In this document: positions 22,223 through 34,500 of the stretch, piece after piece
Position numbering within the stretch: the stretch's first letter is position 1
How the letters are laid out: each line of letters begins with the position of its first letter
Assembly: GCA_001574975.1 (NCBI GenBank)
Contig: KQ965821.1
Coordinates: 3,666 to 49,811 of the forward strand
Length of the DNA: 46,146 bases
Direction of reading: 5' to 3'
Origin: Gonapodya prolifera JEL478
Lineage: Eukaryota; Monoblepharomycota; Monoblepharidomycetes; Monoblepharidales; Gonapodyaceae
Program-made: the position numbers and the translations under genes
Notes under the pieces: generated by a model
What the model was told of the DNA's origin: nothing
Database searches by the model: none
What the model saw: the letters and a program-made list of their open reading frames with translations, nothing else

Positions 22223-22318
22223 GTGTTTCTAAGTTACTAGCAAGGTTCCAACATATGAAATGTGCTGTGGACATCACTGCTCGGACCTCCAAGAGAAGAA
22301 CCACGCCAACACCTTGAG
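22223..22318. promoter_or_regulatory. Shared divergent promoter region
   Basis: Only 96 bp separate the ATG of the channel (minus) from the ATG of the kinase-like gene (plus), so both must be driven from here or from within each other's 5' ends. No TATA box is evident. Confidence 0.55.
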
Positions 22319-23676
22319 ATGGAGACGTATCTTGACTTTCTCCACGCCTTCGCACCCGTACCCGTCAGGGTTCACGAGCTGGCTGCCTCCATCGAGTCCA
22401 CACCTAAGTCTTTTTACCCGCGAACAGATCTTGAATGGATCTCGCCATGGTCTGACATGCAGTCCCAGATGGACGTTACCAAACCCATGCTTGAAGGTGC
22501 CAGGCTACCCGACTCGATGCCTTTCACGCCAACTCAGCTCGCAGCTGGGAAGAACCCTTCGTGTGTAGTGGCGAGGCCGATGTTGTCTCTGACTCCCGGT
22601 TCTACCTTCTCAGCACGGTCGAAGAAGTGGCTACAATGGCGCTCGAGTGCACAGGTCGCTTCGCTAGCATCGGGGGAAACGACTTGGTTCTTGGTGATCC
22701 AGACCTTGGGGTGGTGAGACCACTCTCCATCCTAAGGTGGTAATAGAATACAAGGCCTGGGCGTTGCTAGAGCGAAAAAACATGGTGGATACATGGAACA
22801 GGGACTTCGATAACCCTTCCTCCGAGGTTCACAGAGCTCTGACCCAGCTCCATATGTTCTCCTCATGTAACAACCTCAAGTACTCCATCTTGTCCACACA
22901 CACATCGACATGGTTCTTTCAACGAATGCCAAGCGCAAGAGGGATGGAAGTTGCTGGCCCCTTTCCACGTCCTGGAGACCCTTCTTCTCTATTGCTCGCT
23001 TATGTTACTATACTGCGACTCGCTGAAAAGCACTGGCTGCACATCTCACCACAAACTTCACCGCAGATTACTCGAGACGCTACCGTTTTGATGCCCGGGA
23101 GCTTGGACCCACGGCTGGTTCACCTCGAAAGAGGGATTGGCCGTGTCATGACAGGCGCGGTGGCCATCGGCAAGTATGGCGGACAACCAGCCTTTTTCAA
23201 GTTTCTGGATATGAGCAAGAATCCAAGTCAGCTGGACAAGTTGGAGTGCGAGAAAGGAGTGTACGACCACCTGAAAGCCCTCCAGGGACACCTCATACCG
23301 GTTCGATCATCTGCATTCAGGATTCTCAGTCACTTCCGGACCGAATCCTTTCATTCACCCAGACCTTTTTCGCGTACGGGCTGCTTTAGGCCCTTTTCCA
23401 GACACTGGTTCTGGAACCTGCTGGAACTTCACTCGTTACAGCGCACCACGAAATCGCATGACGGCAGATGAGATTCGCAACAAGGCGTGCACATCTCTCC
23501 GACAGCTATACCATGCCGGATGGACGAATGGGGATGTTCGGCCAGAAGATTTTTGTGTTTCTGAGGACAGCGCTGTGAGGATCATTGATTTCGCAAGGTC
23601 AAAACAAGTTTGGGATCAGAGCGCTCCACCAGAAAGCGAGGAGATTGAGGAAGTTGGACATTGGTTCGAGGAATGA
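22319..23676 (+). CDS. Fungal atypical kinase-like protein (possibly disrupted)
   Basis: The ATG at 22319 gives METYLDFLHAFAPVPVRVHE. A 41-nt intron joins TKPMLE to ARSWEEPFVCSGEADVV. A VVIEYKAWALLE segment (like the VIE-K-pW stretch of fungal atypical kinases) follows. The kinase-like part has RVMTGAVAIGKYGGQPAFFKFLDM (glycine-loop region and Lys), ECEKGVYDHLKALQG, a hinge-like TLVLEPAGTSL, then GWTNGDVRPEDFCVSEDSA as catalytic loop and RIIDFARS in place of DFG. The catalytic loop reads N-G-D-V-R-P, with Asp kept. The frame slips at 22734-22735 (AA before GTGGTAATAG) and near 23457, where no normal intron fits. Without those slips it would be a full-length protein of about 400 residues ending EEIEEVGHWFEE. 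Such kinases are expanded in fungi and their substrates are unknown. It is either a recent pseudogene or carries assembly errors. Confidence 0.55.
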
Positions 23677-24521
23677 ATGACAGAAGAGGTGAGGCATTCT
23701 CTCTCGTTGACTGTGCCGGAGGGGGACTGCGTGAGCTCAAAAATCAGAACGTGTACGTTCTTGGATATGGGTGGGACTTGGGAAGGTGAAAGCCTACTTC
23801 TCGCCCGTTTGTAAGAGCGTTTTTATGCCGGTAGCCGTGATTAAGAGATTTCGTAGCTCGTTGAGGATAAGTGCGGACTTTTTCACGTGCTCTGTAGAGG
23901 TACTCTCGTTCGAAATTTTAATGTTCAAATGCCAGACATTAGGTTTCGTGGGTTTTCATGCATGTGTATTCAAAATATCGATGAAAATAGAATTACGGTG
24001 ACGTCAGCACACCTCCAACGGAACTGTTGTGGCACAAGTTCTCCACTTTTCCGTAGCCCACAATCTTCGTGACACAGGACAGTGCGGATGCTTTCTTCTG
24101 ATATCAATCGTTCTCGCAAGCTTGGAGCTTCCAGCACCGGCGCCCCGCGTACTCTCGGTGCAATCAGAACTCAGCAATCGGAGGAATGGAGAACATCGGA
24201 TGGACCTCTCAGACAAGATAGTCCCATTCAAAATGGTGAGAGCTAAGTGAAACCAACGGTGGGTGGTGGATGCTGCGAGGATCGAGGAAATCCTCTTCCT
24301 CTCTTGGATGAGTGAACACGTCGCCCATCATTTTCGGGACAGCAGAGGGTTGGAGCCAAAAACAAAAAGCCACTATCTCTTTTTGATCTAAGAGGCGGTG
24401 GAAAGCGCGGTCTGATAATACAAAGCTTGACTAATCAATCGGTGTCTTTGTTCTTTTGCCATCCATCACCTTCTTACTTCGATCCCTTTGTCATCTAACA
24501 CCTTCTTACTTCGACCGAAAG
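23677..24521. other. Intergenic, no supported gene
   Basis: Small frames only. A direct duplication of ACCTTCTTACTTCGA (about 24467-24481 and 24500-24514) lies just upstream of the next gene and may be part of its promoter. Confidence 0.5.
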
Positions 24522-27200
24522 ATGGACAACAACGTACGTTTCATCTTTTCATTGCCTACATCAAATAGAATTAACTTGACAACTAACCGCATTGGAAAAC
24601 AGAACCCAGCGCTCGTCTTGCAGCCAGCGCCTTTCGTCACATCAGTCATGCCCTTCCTCAATCTCCCGAGGCACCAGCTCCGGGGGCGGAAGAGTACCTA
24701 CGCGACCGACGAAAGGCTAAGCTCGAGGATGAGGAGGAAGCGTTGCGAGCGAAGCTGCTCATGAGACGCCCCAAGGGCCGCGAGGGGGGGTTCCCGGGGG
24801 CGATGCGAATGGATGGAAGGGGAAGGTGGCCAGAAGAGAGGACGGAGGATGCCACGTTTAAGAAGTCAGATCGTTCTTCTGGGACCTCGGAGAAACGTTC
24901 TCAGCGGGGTGATTCTTCTCGGTGGAAAAATGATGCATGGGAGGAGATGCAGGAAGCCGAAAATCCGAGACAGATGAGAAGCGCCAGCCCAGATGGGTCT
25001 GCAAGTCCCGCCGGTGCCTTTCCTAGATACAAGGGTCGCCATCCTCTCCCACCTAAACCGGAGCAAAGTCCACAACACGGTCGACTCCCAAAATCAGATT
25101 ACTTGCGCGTCCAGGAGCAAGCGCCACAAACGAGTAGGAGTCACGGTCGCCCACAAGTCAACGATCAAGTGAGACTCTTTCGCAGAACGCCTCTTGATTG
25201 TACCCAAACATTTATCTGGTCTATTTCAGATTCGCCGCACGACCAGTGGAAACACGCCAGTGAACATTCCATTGTCAGCCATCGCGGACGCCCAGCGGAA
25301 ACTGTGCCCTCCGGCCACACAGATATTAGAGAGTCAAGGAAGAGCTCCTCACGCAAGGCAACCCCGATTGACGGAGCCAGGCGGGAAAGGTAAAGAAACG
25401 GTACAGCATGAGGGTTGGGAGCGCAGAATAGATTCACCAGAAGTAAGATTTTCGACGTCGTAGGCTTTGCAACGTGAATTGACACGGACGTCGTTCGCAA
25501 TTCCTTTACTGAGGAGGAACCAATCCACCGCACATCCTACGTTTCCAACACCTGGCCTGACCAAGACGATGAAGCACCGGTCTCCAATTCACGAAGTGCA
25601 CCTTCTACGCCCCTGGGTAGCCTCTCCGTTCGCTTTGCCGCCGTTCAGAAGGCTTGCGACACGACACCCGTTGAAGAGGCTCAGCAACGTATTGCATTCG
25701 TCGACACGCCCCGACCGGGGAAGGCTTTCAAGTACTTGGGAGCATCAATTTCTGACGAGAGAACGGAGTTGGTGAGTGGAGCGTTTCCCAATAACATGAG
25801 AGCAAGAGTTGGAATGATCGATCTCGTTTGTATATAGATTCAAGAAAGATCAACGTCGGTGAAGCACGCCGCCAGTCATTCCTTCGAGCTCGAGGACGCT
25901 GCTACACATGGCAAGTTCAAATACTTGGGCGTTTCGTTGCGCAACGAGGGAGCAGTAGTGGTGAGGTCTTGTCCACGATTACTCAACGATGGAGCTAACG
26001 ATCGGTGGGAACAGACTGGCACCGGTCCAACTGAGTTCGAGCAAGTGCCCATTTCCTCAAAGTTCAAATACTTGGGCGCGGCCATTGGTGATAAGCCTCA
26101 GTCGCAATACACGGATGATGGAGAAGAGCATCACGCGTCAGTAGCTGCTCCGAAGTACAAGCATCTTGGTGCTTCGCTTGGCGACCGCCAGGAAGGAATC
26201 GTCGCTCCTCGGTCCCAGTATCTCGAAGAGGTAGGTGCATACACAGAATGCTCTTTTCATTAGAACTGTTCTCACCTTCATCACATCGTTGCAGGACCGA
26301 GGGCACCCATCAATAACTACTGCAACGAGCAAACCTTCACCCAGAAGAAACACAGACACTTCTTTCGCATCACACACCACGCCGCCTCGTGTTCCCCCAA
26401 CCGAGGCCGCTCCAGAGCCAGCGGAAAAGCAAGTGTCTCGCATTCTCCGTCGCACGGCCACGCTCGGCGCCCTCGACGCGCCCACAAGCCCCATCACCGT
26501 GCGCACGAGGGTGCCAAGCTCTCCTTCCCCACCGTCCAGTCGCACAGCAACGCCACCGGACGACCGCTCGATCAACCTCCGCCCGCCGGCACCCGTGAAG
26601 CGCTGGCTTGGCGCGGACGTGACCCCGCCGGCAGACAGCCACTTTGTGTTCTTCAACTTCGCGGCCGGGGACGTGGGCAGCGCAGGCGCCGTATCCTCTG
26701 TACCCGCCGTGGTGTCTAAGGCATCGTGGTACTTTGTCCCCGCTGCTGCATTCCCCCCGTGCAAGGACGCGGAGCAAGGGCAAGGTGACATCGGGGAGGT
26801 CACGTTCGAATCGGCGATTGGGTGGGACGAGTGGCTCTCGGTGGCGGTCGCGCAGGGGCTCGTGAGCGAGGTGGCACCGGACAAGGATCTTGAGGAGGGT
26901 GAAATGGACGAGAGCGTGGAGCTGGAGCTCGGTCTGGATGCCGCGCCTGGTGAAGTCGCCAACAAGGCATTCGTGGTCGCTGTCGGGTGCTTGCAGGGTT
27001 GGGACGGGCACTGGCACGACGCGACGGCGTGGTACAGGGAGGCCAAGGCGGTCGCGGTGGCGAGGTGGCAGGTCGGGCGTGCGAGGATCGACGTGCAGGG
27101 GTTCCTGGTGTGTGCAGGGATGGCGGGTGTCAAGAAGATGGTAGTGGATGGGGTCGCGGTGGGAGGGGAGAGCGATGTGTTGGTGTGTGTGATGGAGTGA
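24522..27200 (+). CDS. Large mostly disordered protein with repeated FKYLGAS-type motif, function unknown
   Basis: Exons 25230-25442, 25514-25771, 25838-26230 and 26295-27200 (TGA) join in one frame behind an exon at about 24602-25168. The first ATG (MDNN, 24522) is probable, but its splice phase to the next exon is not resolved. The product is about 780 aa. The N-terminal half is charged and low in hydrophobic residues (RDRRKAKLEDEEEALRAKLL, then Arg/Ser/Pro/Gln-rich). The middle carries four copies of one motif: FKYLGASISD, FKYLGVSLRN, FKYLGAAIGD and YKHLGASLGD, about 35-50 residues apart. A weaker VKRWLGADV comes later. The last 200 residues look globular and acidic (DSHFVFFNFAAGDVG, SAIGWDEWLSVAVAQGL, NKAFVVAVGCLQGWDGHWHD). 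I recognise no family. The repeated motif could be a short linear binding motif for one partner. Confidence 0.7.
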
Positions 27201-27572
27201 TGGAGAGGAGTGCGCGGCGTGGATGGAAGTGGACACACGTGCAAGTGACGCACAGAAAAAAAAGGGGGGGTTGTATAGAAGGGTTCTTTCCGTACTTTTG
27301 AATAAATCAAGTTTTCGTACCTGAGCTGTCAGGTGTGCCCGACGACGGGCATTGAGGTGGTGTATCGGAGTTACGGAACCCCTCGCTCTCAAAAGAAGGA
27401 ACACGGTTGATACTCTCGATGGCGCGAAACTGCGCATGCGTATTGCTGCTCATAATACAACAGAGAAAAGCGTAACCTCATACCCGCAACTTTTTTTACC
27501 TTCCACTTGGTGTTTCCTCGCGCGACTCGGAACACATTCCACTCCTTTTCCAGCTCCTCCGAAACCACCTCA
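27201..27572. other. Convergent 3' region
   Basis: Between two convergent genes. AATAAA occurs at 27300-27305 on the plus strand, about 100 nt after the stop of the FKYLG-motif gene, a likely polyadenylation signal. No gene is seen. Confidence 0.55.
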
Positions 27573-28307
27573 TCACTTGGCCGGGTTCGCGTGTCCGCAG
27601 TGGGGACACGTCCGAATTTCGGGAGTGTTGGCCCACCGCTCAATGACGGGTTTGAGCTGCGTGCCGAGGTCGGTGCAATAGAAGGTGTCTTGGTAGACTA
27701 CACCGCGGCACTTGTCGCAGTACCAGCGCAGGATGTCTTGGGGCGCGTGTGTCCATGAGTACTGCGGGTTCAACTGAGGAGAGTGGTCCACGCGCTCACC
27801 GTTGTGTCCTGTCGGTCTGTTCCGCTCGATAATTATTTGCATACCTAACCGGGTTGTGCGGTGTGTTGGCTGTGTTCGTACAAGTGGAACTGCTGAGTGC
27901 TCAGGGTCGAAATGCCGAACTGGACACGCCAGAGGGACACTCACGAGGCAGAAGAAACATATCGCCCTCGCTGAGGGTGATGTCCTTGAAATTTGATCCG
28001 TCCTCGACTACGCGAAGGGTCATGTTCCCCTTGTACTGATAGAACCACTCCTCGGTCGGGTTTATGTGATAGTCTGTGCGCCCGTTTGGGCCTTTGACCG
28101 GGCATCAGGGATCGGCAGCGAATACAGGCCAGTGTGTTTGAGATGGCGGAATGATGGAACGGCATGAGCAGGAAACCGCGACTCACCGCCGACAATCATG
28201 ATTTGGAAGTCACCCCTCTGCATGAGTTTATTGGACACTGGCGGTTTCAGCAGATGCTCGTTCTCGCTCAGCCATTTGGGAAAGTTGATTGGCGTCGCGA
28301 GGGGCAT
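27573..28307 (-). CDS. HAAO: 3-hydroxyanthranilate 3,4-dioxygenase, frame broken in the cupin
   Basis: The ATG at 28307 starts [20 protein letters not shown] and the gene ends at TGA 27573. The exon chain gives [31 protein letters not shown] (iron ligands His and Glu), [12 protein letters not shown] and [16 protein letters not shown] (third ligand His in TPHNP). The last exon reads [17 protein letters not shown] ... [11 protein letters not shown], with the CxxC pairs of the rubredoxin-like metal site found in fungal and bacterial HAAO. Between HNPVRYAN and [11 protein letters not shown] the frame changes and, compared with what I know of the family, a short strand of about five residues is missing. 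That is a deletion of roughly 14 nt or an unrecognised tiny intron. The enzyme opens the ring of 3-hydroxyanthranilate to make the quinolinate precursor for NAD (kynurenine pathway, cytosol). It is divergent from the MAT2B-like gene. Confidence 0.85.
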
Positions 28308-28446
28308 CGTCGGTGTCCTGTGATTCTTCGTAGTGCGATCGTTGACTCATTCCGCAAGTCGCTGACCGGGGCATCAATTTAGCCACGTCTTCACCTCACC
28401 CTTCGTCAACAAAACTTTCAAAGTGCAGAGCTACTGTTCCTATTTT
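28308..28446. promoter_or_regulatory. Divergent promoter between HAAO and the MAT2B-like gene
   Basis: 139 bp between two start codons facing away from each other. No sharp element is recognised beyond AT-rich TATTTTATG just before the plus-strand start. Confidence 0.5.
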
Positions 28447-30023
28447 ATGACGATGGATTGCACTGTTCTCATTACTGGCGCGTCCGGTAAGCTGGCGATC
28501 GCAATTCATAGTCGATTTCCAATTCGTAGCAATCGTTTTGCGTTGGGCCATCGCAGGGCTTCTGGGACGCGCGGTGCTTGCCGAATTCAAAGAAAACTAC
28601 TCGGGTGGGAAGGTAGTTGGCACGGGACTCTCGCGCGCAGATGGCAAGGACATCATTCGTGTAAGAACAGCATACTTGTTGGCAACACCCAAGTCTCTAT
28701 TCGATGTCTCATGTGACAAATGAAATCACAAGTTAGACTTTACCAAAGAGGAAGAAGTCGAATCAGTTCTCAACGAAGTGAAGCCAAGCGGTGAGCTCCA
28801 GGGGATCACATTCACAGGATGGAGTGCGAACCTCATTTCACGGACAAAACGGCCCTTCCTGCCCACCAGTAATCATCCACTGCGCGGCAGAACGGCGTCC
28901 CGATGTCGCGGAGCGTGACCGAGATGGAGTACTCAAAGTAGGCTCTCGTATACCTTACCCGCTGGGCCTCGAATTTCCTACCACAACACATTCCGACAAA
29001 AGCTGAACGTCGTCTCCTCCGGCTCTCTCGCGAAGCGTGCCCGCGCTATCAACGCCAAGCTCTTCTATATTTCCACCGACTACGTGTTCGACGGCATGTC
29101 TCCACCCTACGAAGTAGATGCCAAACCGAACCCACTCAACTTCTATGGTGAGGATCTCTTCCCTTGACCATCCCGCGATCAGCCGGCGAAGACCGTGAAT
29201 TTACCTACGCGAAGATCTATGTGTTTCCATGAATTGACTCTCCGTTACCTCCACTTGCAGGCGTTTCCAAATACGAAGGCGAGAAAGCCGTCCTCTCCGA
29301 ATACCCCGGGGCCACTGTCGTTCGCGTGCCCATTCTGTACGTTCACCCCCCTCTTCCCCCTTTGCACTCTTCATACGTACCTATAATATTCATTCCCTTC
29401 CCTCCCCTCAAGGTACGGCAAGACCGCCCCCGGCAACAACGCCGAATCCGCCGTCAACGTTCTCCTCGACATCACGCGCGACGCGTCCAAGAAAGTTAAT
29501 ATGGACCATCGCCAGGCGAGGTACCCTACAAACGGTGAGTCGTGCGGTGCAGTCCGGTGTGGTGCAATCCCAACTGCTGACTTGGCACCAACGACCTACC
29601 TGCACTTTCTCCCCTTCCACCACGTTTTCCACCACTACTCTCCACAGTCTCAGATGTTGCTCGTGCCCTGCATGCCCTTTCACTCCTCTCCGCGGCCTCC
29701 ATCGCGGGGATCTTCCACTACTCCGCCCGATGAGCGATTCACAAAATACGACATCTGCCAAGTCCTCGCCCGCGTCGACGGTGGGCGGTCCGTCGCGCAC
29801 CTCGTGCCTGTGACGGTTCCCGACCCTGGGGCAGGTGCGTCGTCTGCGCTGGTTTGTGAGACTGTGCTGGTTTGAAACATGATAGGTTACAGCGTCGAGA
29901 CCGGACGACGCAAGGTTGAGCACGCGGAGGATCCGCGAAGTGCTGGGTGAAGGGCATCTGGCGTTGAAGTTTGTGGTGTTTGAAGAGTGGTGGAGGCGGG
30001 AGATAGCGGAAGAAACGAGGTAA
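28447..30023 (+). CDS. MAT2B/RmlD-like NAD(P)-binding short-chain reductase, one frame slip
   Basis: From the ATG at 28447 (MTMDCTVLITGAS) an intron leads to GLLGRAVLAEF, completing the Rossmann motif TGASGLLG. Later exons give LDFTKEEEVESVLNEVKPS, VIIHCAAERRPDVAERD, LFYISTDYVFDGMSPPYEVD, NPLNFYG/VSKYEGEKAVL (catalytic Y-x3-K, split by an intron) and VRVPILYGKTAPGNNAES. The next exon has VARALHALSLLSAASIAGIFHYSA, where the CCC at 29726-29728 puts a TGA in frame. Reading resumes one base over in ERFTKYDICQVLARVDG. The tail RPDDARLSTRRIREVLGEG and EEWWRREIAEETR ends at TAA 30023. This family is close to the regulatory beta subunit of methionine adenosyltransferase and to dTDP-4-dehydrorhamnose reductase. 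The single-base slip is in a homopolymer and may be an assembly error. Confidence 0.82.
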
Positions 30024-31586
30024 CCGTGGCTCCGCAATGATCGCGAAAAGAATACACAAGTTTTGGGACTCCCATCTCCGCCATGTGGGAAGATACGCTT
30101 TACACTGTAGTACATTCACAATGAGTGGAGAGATATTATATTATAAACTTCACATCAGGGTGGGGAGTTTTCATCGTCTTACTTCAGGTTCTTGTAAAGA
30201 TTAAAACTCATCCAATTGCTCGTTAAATACGGATACCCGCCAGTACGCAGGCACTTCCCGAAGCGCAGTCGCCCGCGTCGGTGCTCTCGTTCTGGTGAAG
30301 GAGTCCGTGGGTGAAGGCTGCAGGCCTGTACACAATGAGGCCCTGAAGAATGCTTCTGTCAGTAAAGGCTGTGGCGGAAGCAACTGCAATATATTCGTGT
30401 TTCAATGTATTTGAAAGCCCGATGAGAAATTACGCTGACGTGTTCATTTGCGGCAAATAGGTGCGCCTAGCGGGCCGGCCACCTTTTCAACGGTCGAAAT
30501 CACAAACCCTCTTCCCATCCACGAAAGAGACACCGCGCGACTATACCCGCTCGCTAATTGACTATCTAAGCACAAGGACTGAACGTACGTCAGGTCTGCT
30601 GTCGTGTGCGCCGTTGATGTCCAACCTCCACACGTCATTACATGCAGTCGACTTTTCTGGTTCTGATTGGACAGTCTGCACTTTTCGGCGTCGTCTATTC
30701 TAGCGCCACATGATTTCTGTCTTTTTCGCTCTGGACTTGAGTACTGGTGAGTGATCGCTTCGACATTTGCTGAGTCACGTGAAACTCAGCGTCTTCGTTT
30801 CGCTTCAAGTTCCTTTCCGGACAATGCCGAACCCTTCTATTCACTATCTGTGACTTTGTTTACTGTCCATAACTATCCAGTGGCTGCTGGTTTCCGATCC
30901 AATATGCCTTCCACGTACGTCTGACGTGTCAAATATGTTGACTGCATTGTTCTGTTTTCTTTTCTGTAATCCATGTGAATGTAAGTGCACTTAATTGTCA
31001 TGCTGCTCTTTGCCAGAGTTCTCATGGAACCCATTTAAGACTTCAACCTTTTATCGTTGTTGTCGTGATATTACTCGATGTTACCTCACCAACATCCTTG
31101 TGCTCAGAAGGGATACTGTCTTTTGCGTAATGTGAGTAGAAGCTCCTTCATTTGACCTTCGGGTCTAGTAGCGATTACAAACCCTGCGTAGCACCTGCAA
31201 GACTAAAATCGCAAGATGTTTACGAAAGCGCTGGGATCAGGTCTGCGTTTCTTCATGTGGACATCTTACTAGAGTTCATGTTCTCTGTTTCATGGACGTA
31301 CATGACGCGATTCTCCCTCGGATCAAACATATTTTACCAAACTTCTTACACGGCTCAAACGACCGCGACGGAAGAAAGGAAACTGGCTGGAAAGCGAGCG
31401 GCCTACGCGTTCTAAAGCTGATGAGACCGCAATCATGGGTTTATGAGCGATTGCGTTTCCGCGAAACAGAAGAAAGGAGGAAGGAAAGAGAGGAAAAAGG
31501 AATACCAAACGTAGTCCGCAAATTGGTTTGTGCGCAGCCATCACACCCCATACATTCAATACAAGAGAATGCACATTAATTACACA
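30024..31586. other. Long stretch with no clear gene
   Basis: AT-rich at 30130-30150. On the minus strand between 30201 and 30640 two exon-like pieces occur (GRGFVISTVEKVAGPLGAPI; FTRTRAPTRATALREVPAYW ... SVFNEQLDEF), possibly joined by an intron ending in ATATTGCAG, but I cannot name a family. From 30700 to 31580 nothing coding is seen. Confidence 0.4.
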
Positions 31587-34500
31587 TCATCGAATTGGGC
31601 GATTCGCCGCTATGGCGTCTTCTGTCTCCACACGAACACTTTCAACGTATTCCAAAACGGCCTTCTCCAGGTCAGACCTCAGACGCGCAAGTCTTTTTGT
31701 GTTGGTTCCCACATATCTTCCCTTTGCTGCAACTGCTTCATCAAGCGCATCCAAAAGTATATCGATAAGGGTGGTCGGAATACAACGAGAATCTGATTGT
31801 GGTAGATCGTAAGAACTTGGACCGTATTTTCGAGGATTTGAATTCGTTCCCTGGTGGTCAATCGGTTTAGAGAGTCACAAGAGCAGTCTCTTGATATACT
31901 TATACGAACCTGGTTCAACAGCTCTATGGCGTAAAGGCTCGCTTCCTCAAGCCGGTCAAATTTCAGAAGCGATCGCAAATAATCATCTGAGTAACTTCCA
32001 CGCTCTGGGCCTTTGTATATGCGTAAAATCCACGCCGGAATATCAACGGAGGCATCAGTTTCGAGAATTTTTTCAAGAACTGCGCGATGGTACGGGAAAC
32101 CTGTAGCAGAGCTGTCAAACTTGTCAAGGTACACTTCAAGGAGCTTCCACGCTCGCTTTGAAGCTCCATCTGTGATGTCGGTGGGTATGTAAGGTGAGAC
32201 GCCTTGGGAAACAATGATCACTTGGTCCTCTGAAACCGGTCTATGTCAAGATTTGAGTCAGCGCTGCCGCACGTCAACAATTTACAGTTGAAAGACACCT
32301 TCGTAGTCGCTCACTGGCCGTGAAGCTGACACATCGCTCAGCAATACTCCGAAACACGTTGGAAAGGTCTATCGCGAAAGCATTGGCCGTGACAATCGCA
32401 CGGTCAAACATGCCTTGACTGATATATAGCGACACAGCTTCAGCTGGGCGGAGGTCAAGAGCTGTTCGGTGGCGGCGAGGGCGAAAGTGTGTTGGAACAA
32501 AGTTGGCATGGCATGCAACTCCAAAAAAAGTCTCTCACTGCTAAGAGGCACCAGCTCTGCGAGCTCTTGGGCCGCGATAACCAGCTCATACTCTTTACTT
32601 ATTTCTTCAAAGAGCAGGAGCTCGTAAGAGAAAGCGGCTGAAGGAGTCATGGACATTTCAGCTCAGGTAGGTCTATCACGGTTTATCATCGACTTACCTT
32701 CGGCTGACCCTCTGAAGTAACCACTTGCGCCCCTGCGCCTTTTTACCACCTTAAGATGAAGTATTCACGGTTACCCTTCGATTGCTAAAAAAAAGTTTGA
32801 TACCCACACTCTCCACCTCTTCCCTCGGTGCACCATGCAATATCCACCGATCATCTTGTGGCACAAGCTTGAGCCAATTGAATGCCTGCAAGAAAGCATC
32901 TCGTCGCATAGTTGCAACCTTTGGTAGCATTCGTGAAGGCAGTGTGAGGGCACGTTCAACGAGTTTCCGAGACAAGGTGTACATCGTCGACGCCGCTAAA
33001 AACATAAGAAAGATGCGTTGACAAGTTTTCAACCAATAGCTTCAATTCTCAACGTACCCATTCTGCGATCAGCGACCTTCTCTCCGCCGTACCACTTCGC
33101 GAGAAGTTCAAACCACCCTGCGGTTTCGAGTGGGTCGCCATTGACGCACTTGTTTCGCATGTAGCGCTCTGCCTCCAGAGCAAGATCCTGAAAATCAAGA
33201 GCTGAGACCGATTCTGGCCGGAAGTAGTGGACGACGTGCTCGAGAAGTTCGTGGAGCAAGGAAACTCGCCTGGGTGACGATGAACCGTCACGTACATCTT
33301 TCGATTAATTGGAAAGCGACTCACAAGTCTTTCTCAGAAACCGCCATCATAGCGTGAAAAGCGTCCTTGAACCTCAATAGCCTGAGCGACTCTGAGAAAA
33401 CAGTCTTGAGGGCCGCGTTACTGAGCTCCTTTTTGTTCTTTTCGGTCTGTTTGGTGAACATCGTCAAGGCCGGTAAATATTTCAACCTTTTCTGACCCAC
33501 CTCTCCACTCTTCTCCACCCACTCTACTACAGCATTGGCGAACTCCATCGCAGCATCGCCACACCCAGCTCTTTGAAACATGTCCGCAACGTGCAAGAAG
33601 TAGCGAAAAGCACCTTGTGACCCAAAAAATGTTGTGTCGAACACGTGAGGAAGAAGGGATGTTGATGTGAAGGTTTCCGGTTCCACTTCGAAAAGAATGA
33701 GAGTTGGCTTTTACCGCATCGAGAATGACCCCCGCGACGACTAAGTAAGCCTACCGAAACCAACTGCGGCCTGCCAAAACGAAACTCTTGCCCTCTCCCA
33801 TGCTCCCTTTCCTAAGTAAACCCTTGCCATGAGATAATCCACCGCTTCACACTTCCCCACCGCACCCAATACGCGTTCAGCTTCCTCAAACAGACTTTCT
33901 TCAACCAGACCATGTGCTATCTTGACCAAGGATGTGGCAGTTGGATGTGTCGGTGGACCAGAAAGTCGGAGAGCAGGGAGCAACAAAAGCGCCGAAGCGA
34001 GGGTGGATGCGGCGAAGGGAGCCGACGCGGGTGGTCTCGATGAGCGAGCAAGGTGGTCCATCAGCATTCCTTCGGGCTTCTGCTCCAGTCGTGGTTGCTT
34101 CCCCACAGAACTGACTTGCACTAATCCAACCGTCGCCACGCTTCTCCAATGCCACCAGACACGAAGAAGTTCCTCTACTGCATTGTCAAGTCGAGTTTTA
34201 TTTGTGCCTCCTTTTCCTCCTGCGACCAGCAACAGCCCGAGAAACCCAACAACTCGAGCAAAGGCCTCGCGGGCTTTCGCTATTTCGACCCCACAAACGC
34301 GGGCAGACGCAAGGCCCACTCCAGCCAGAAGGAACGGGGCATTATTTTCATTCTCTGCCTCCTTGCCAGACTGAATCTTTAGTACTTCAACAACACCCTC
34401 CAAAACCATGGCAGCATCATTTGATCGGAGACCGATTCGCACCTCCGCCTGTCCTTGGGTCAACGATGATATGTCTTTCGCCAGCTCATCAAGGCTGATA

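Noticed and set aside
22711-22736. A 23-26 nt intron to repair the kinase-like frame
   Set aside because: Far shorter than the other introns in the window (shortest plausible 37-41 nt). A one-base slip at AA is simpler.
26138-27437. Two long minus-strand frames (390 and 355 aa)
   Set aside because: They are antisense to the last exon of the FKYLG-motif gene, which has proper splice sites and continuity. Their composition (Ser/Thr/His/Arg-rich) is that of a GC-rich shadow.
27840-27866. A 27-nt intron in HAAO
   Set aside because: It would restore frame, but it is too short for splicing and would remove a conserved strand.
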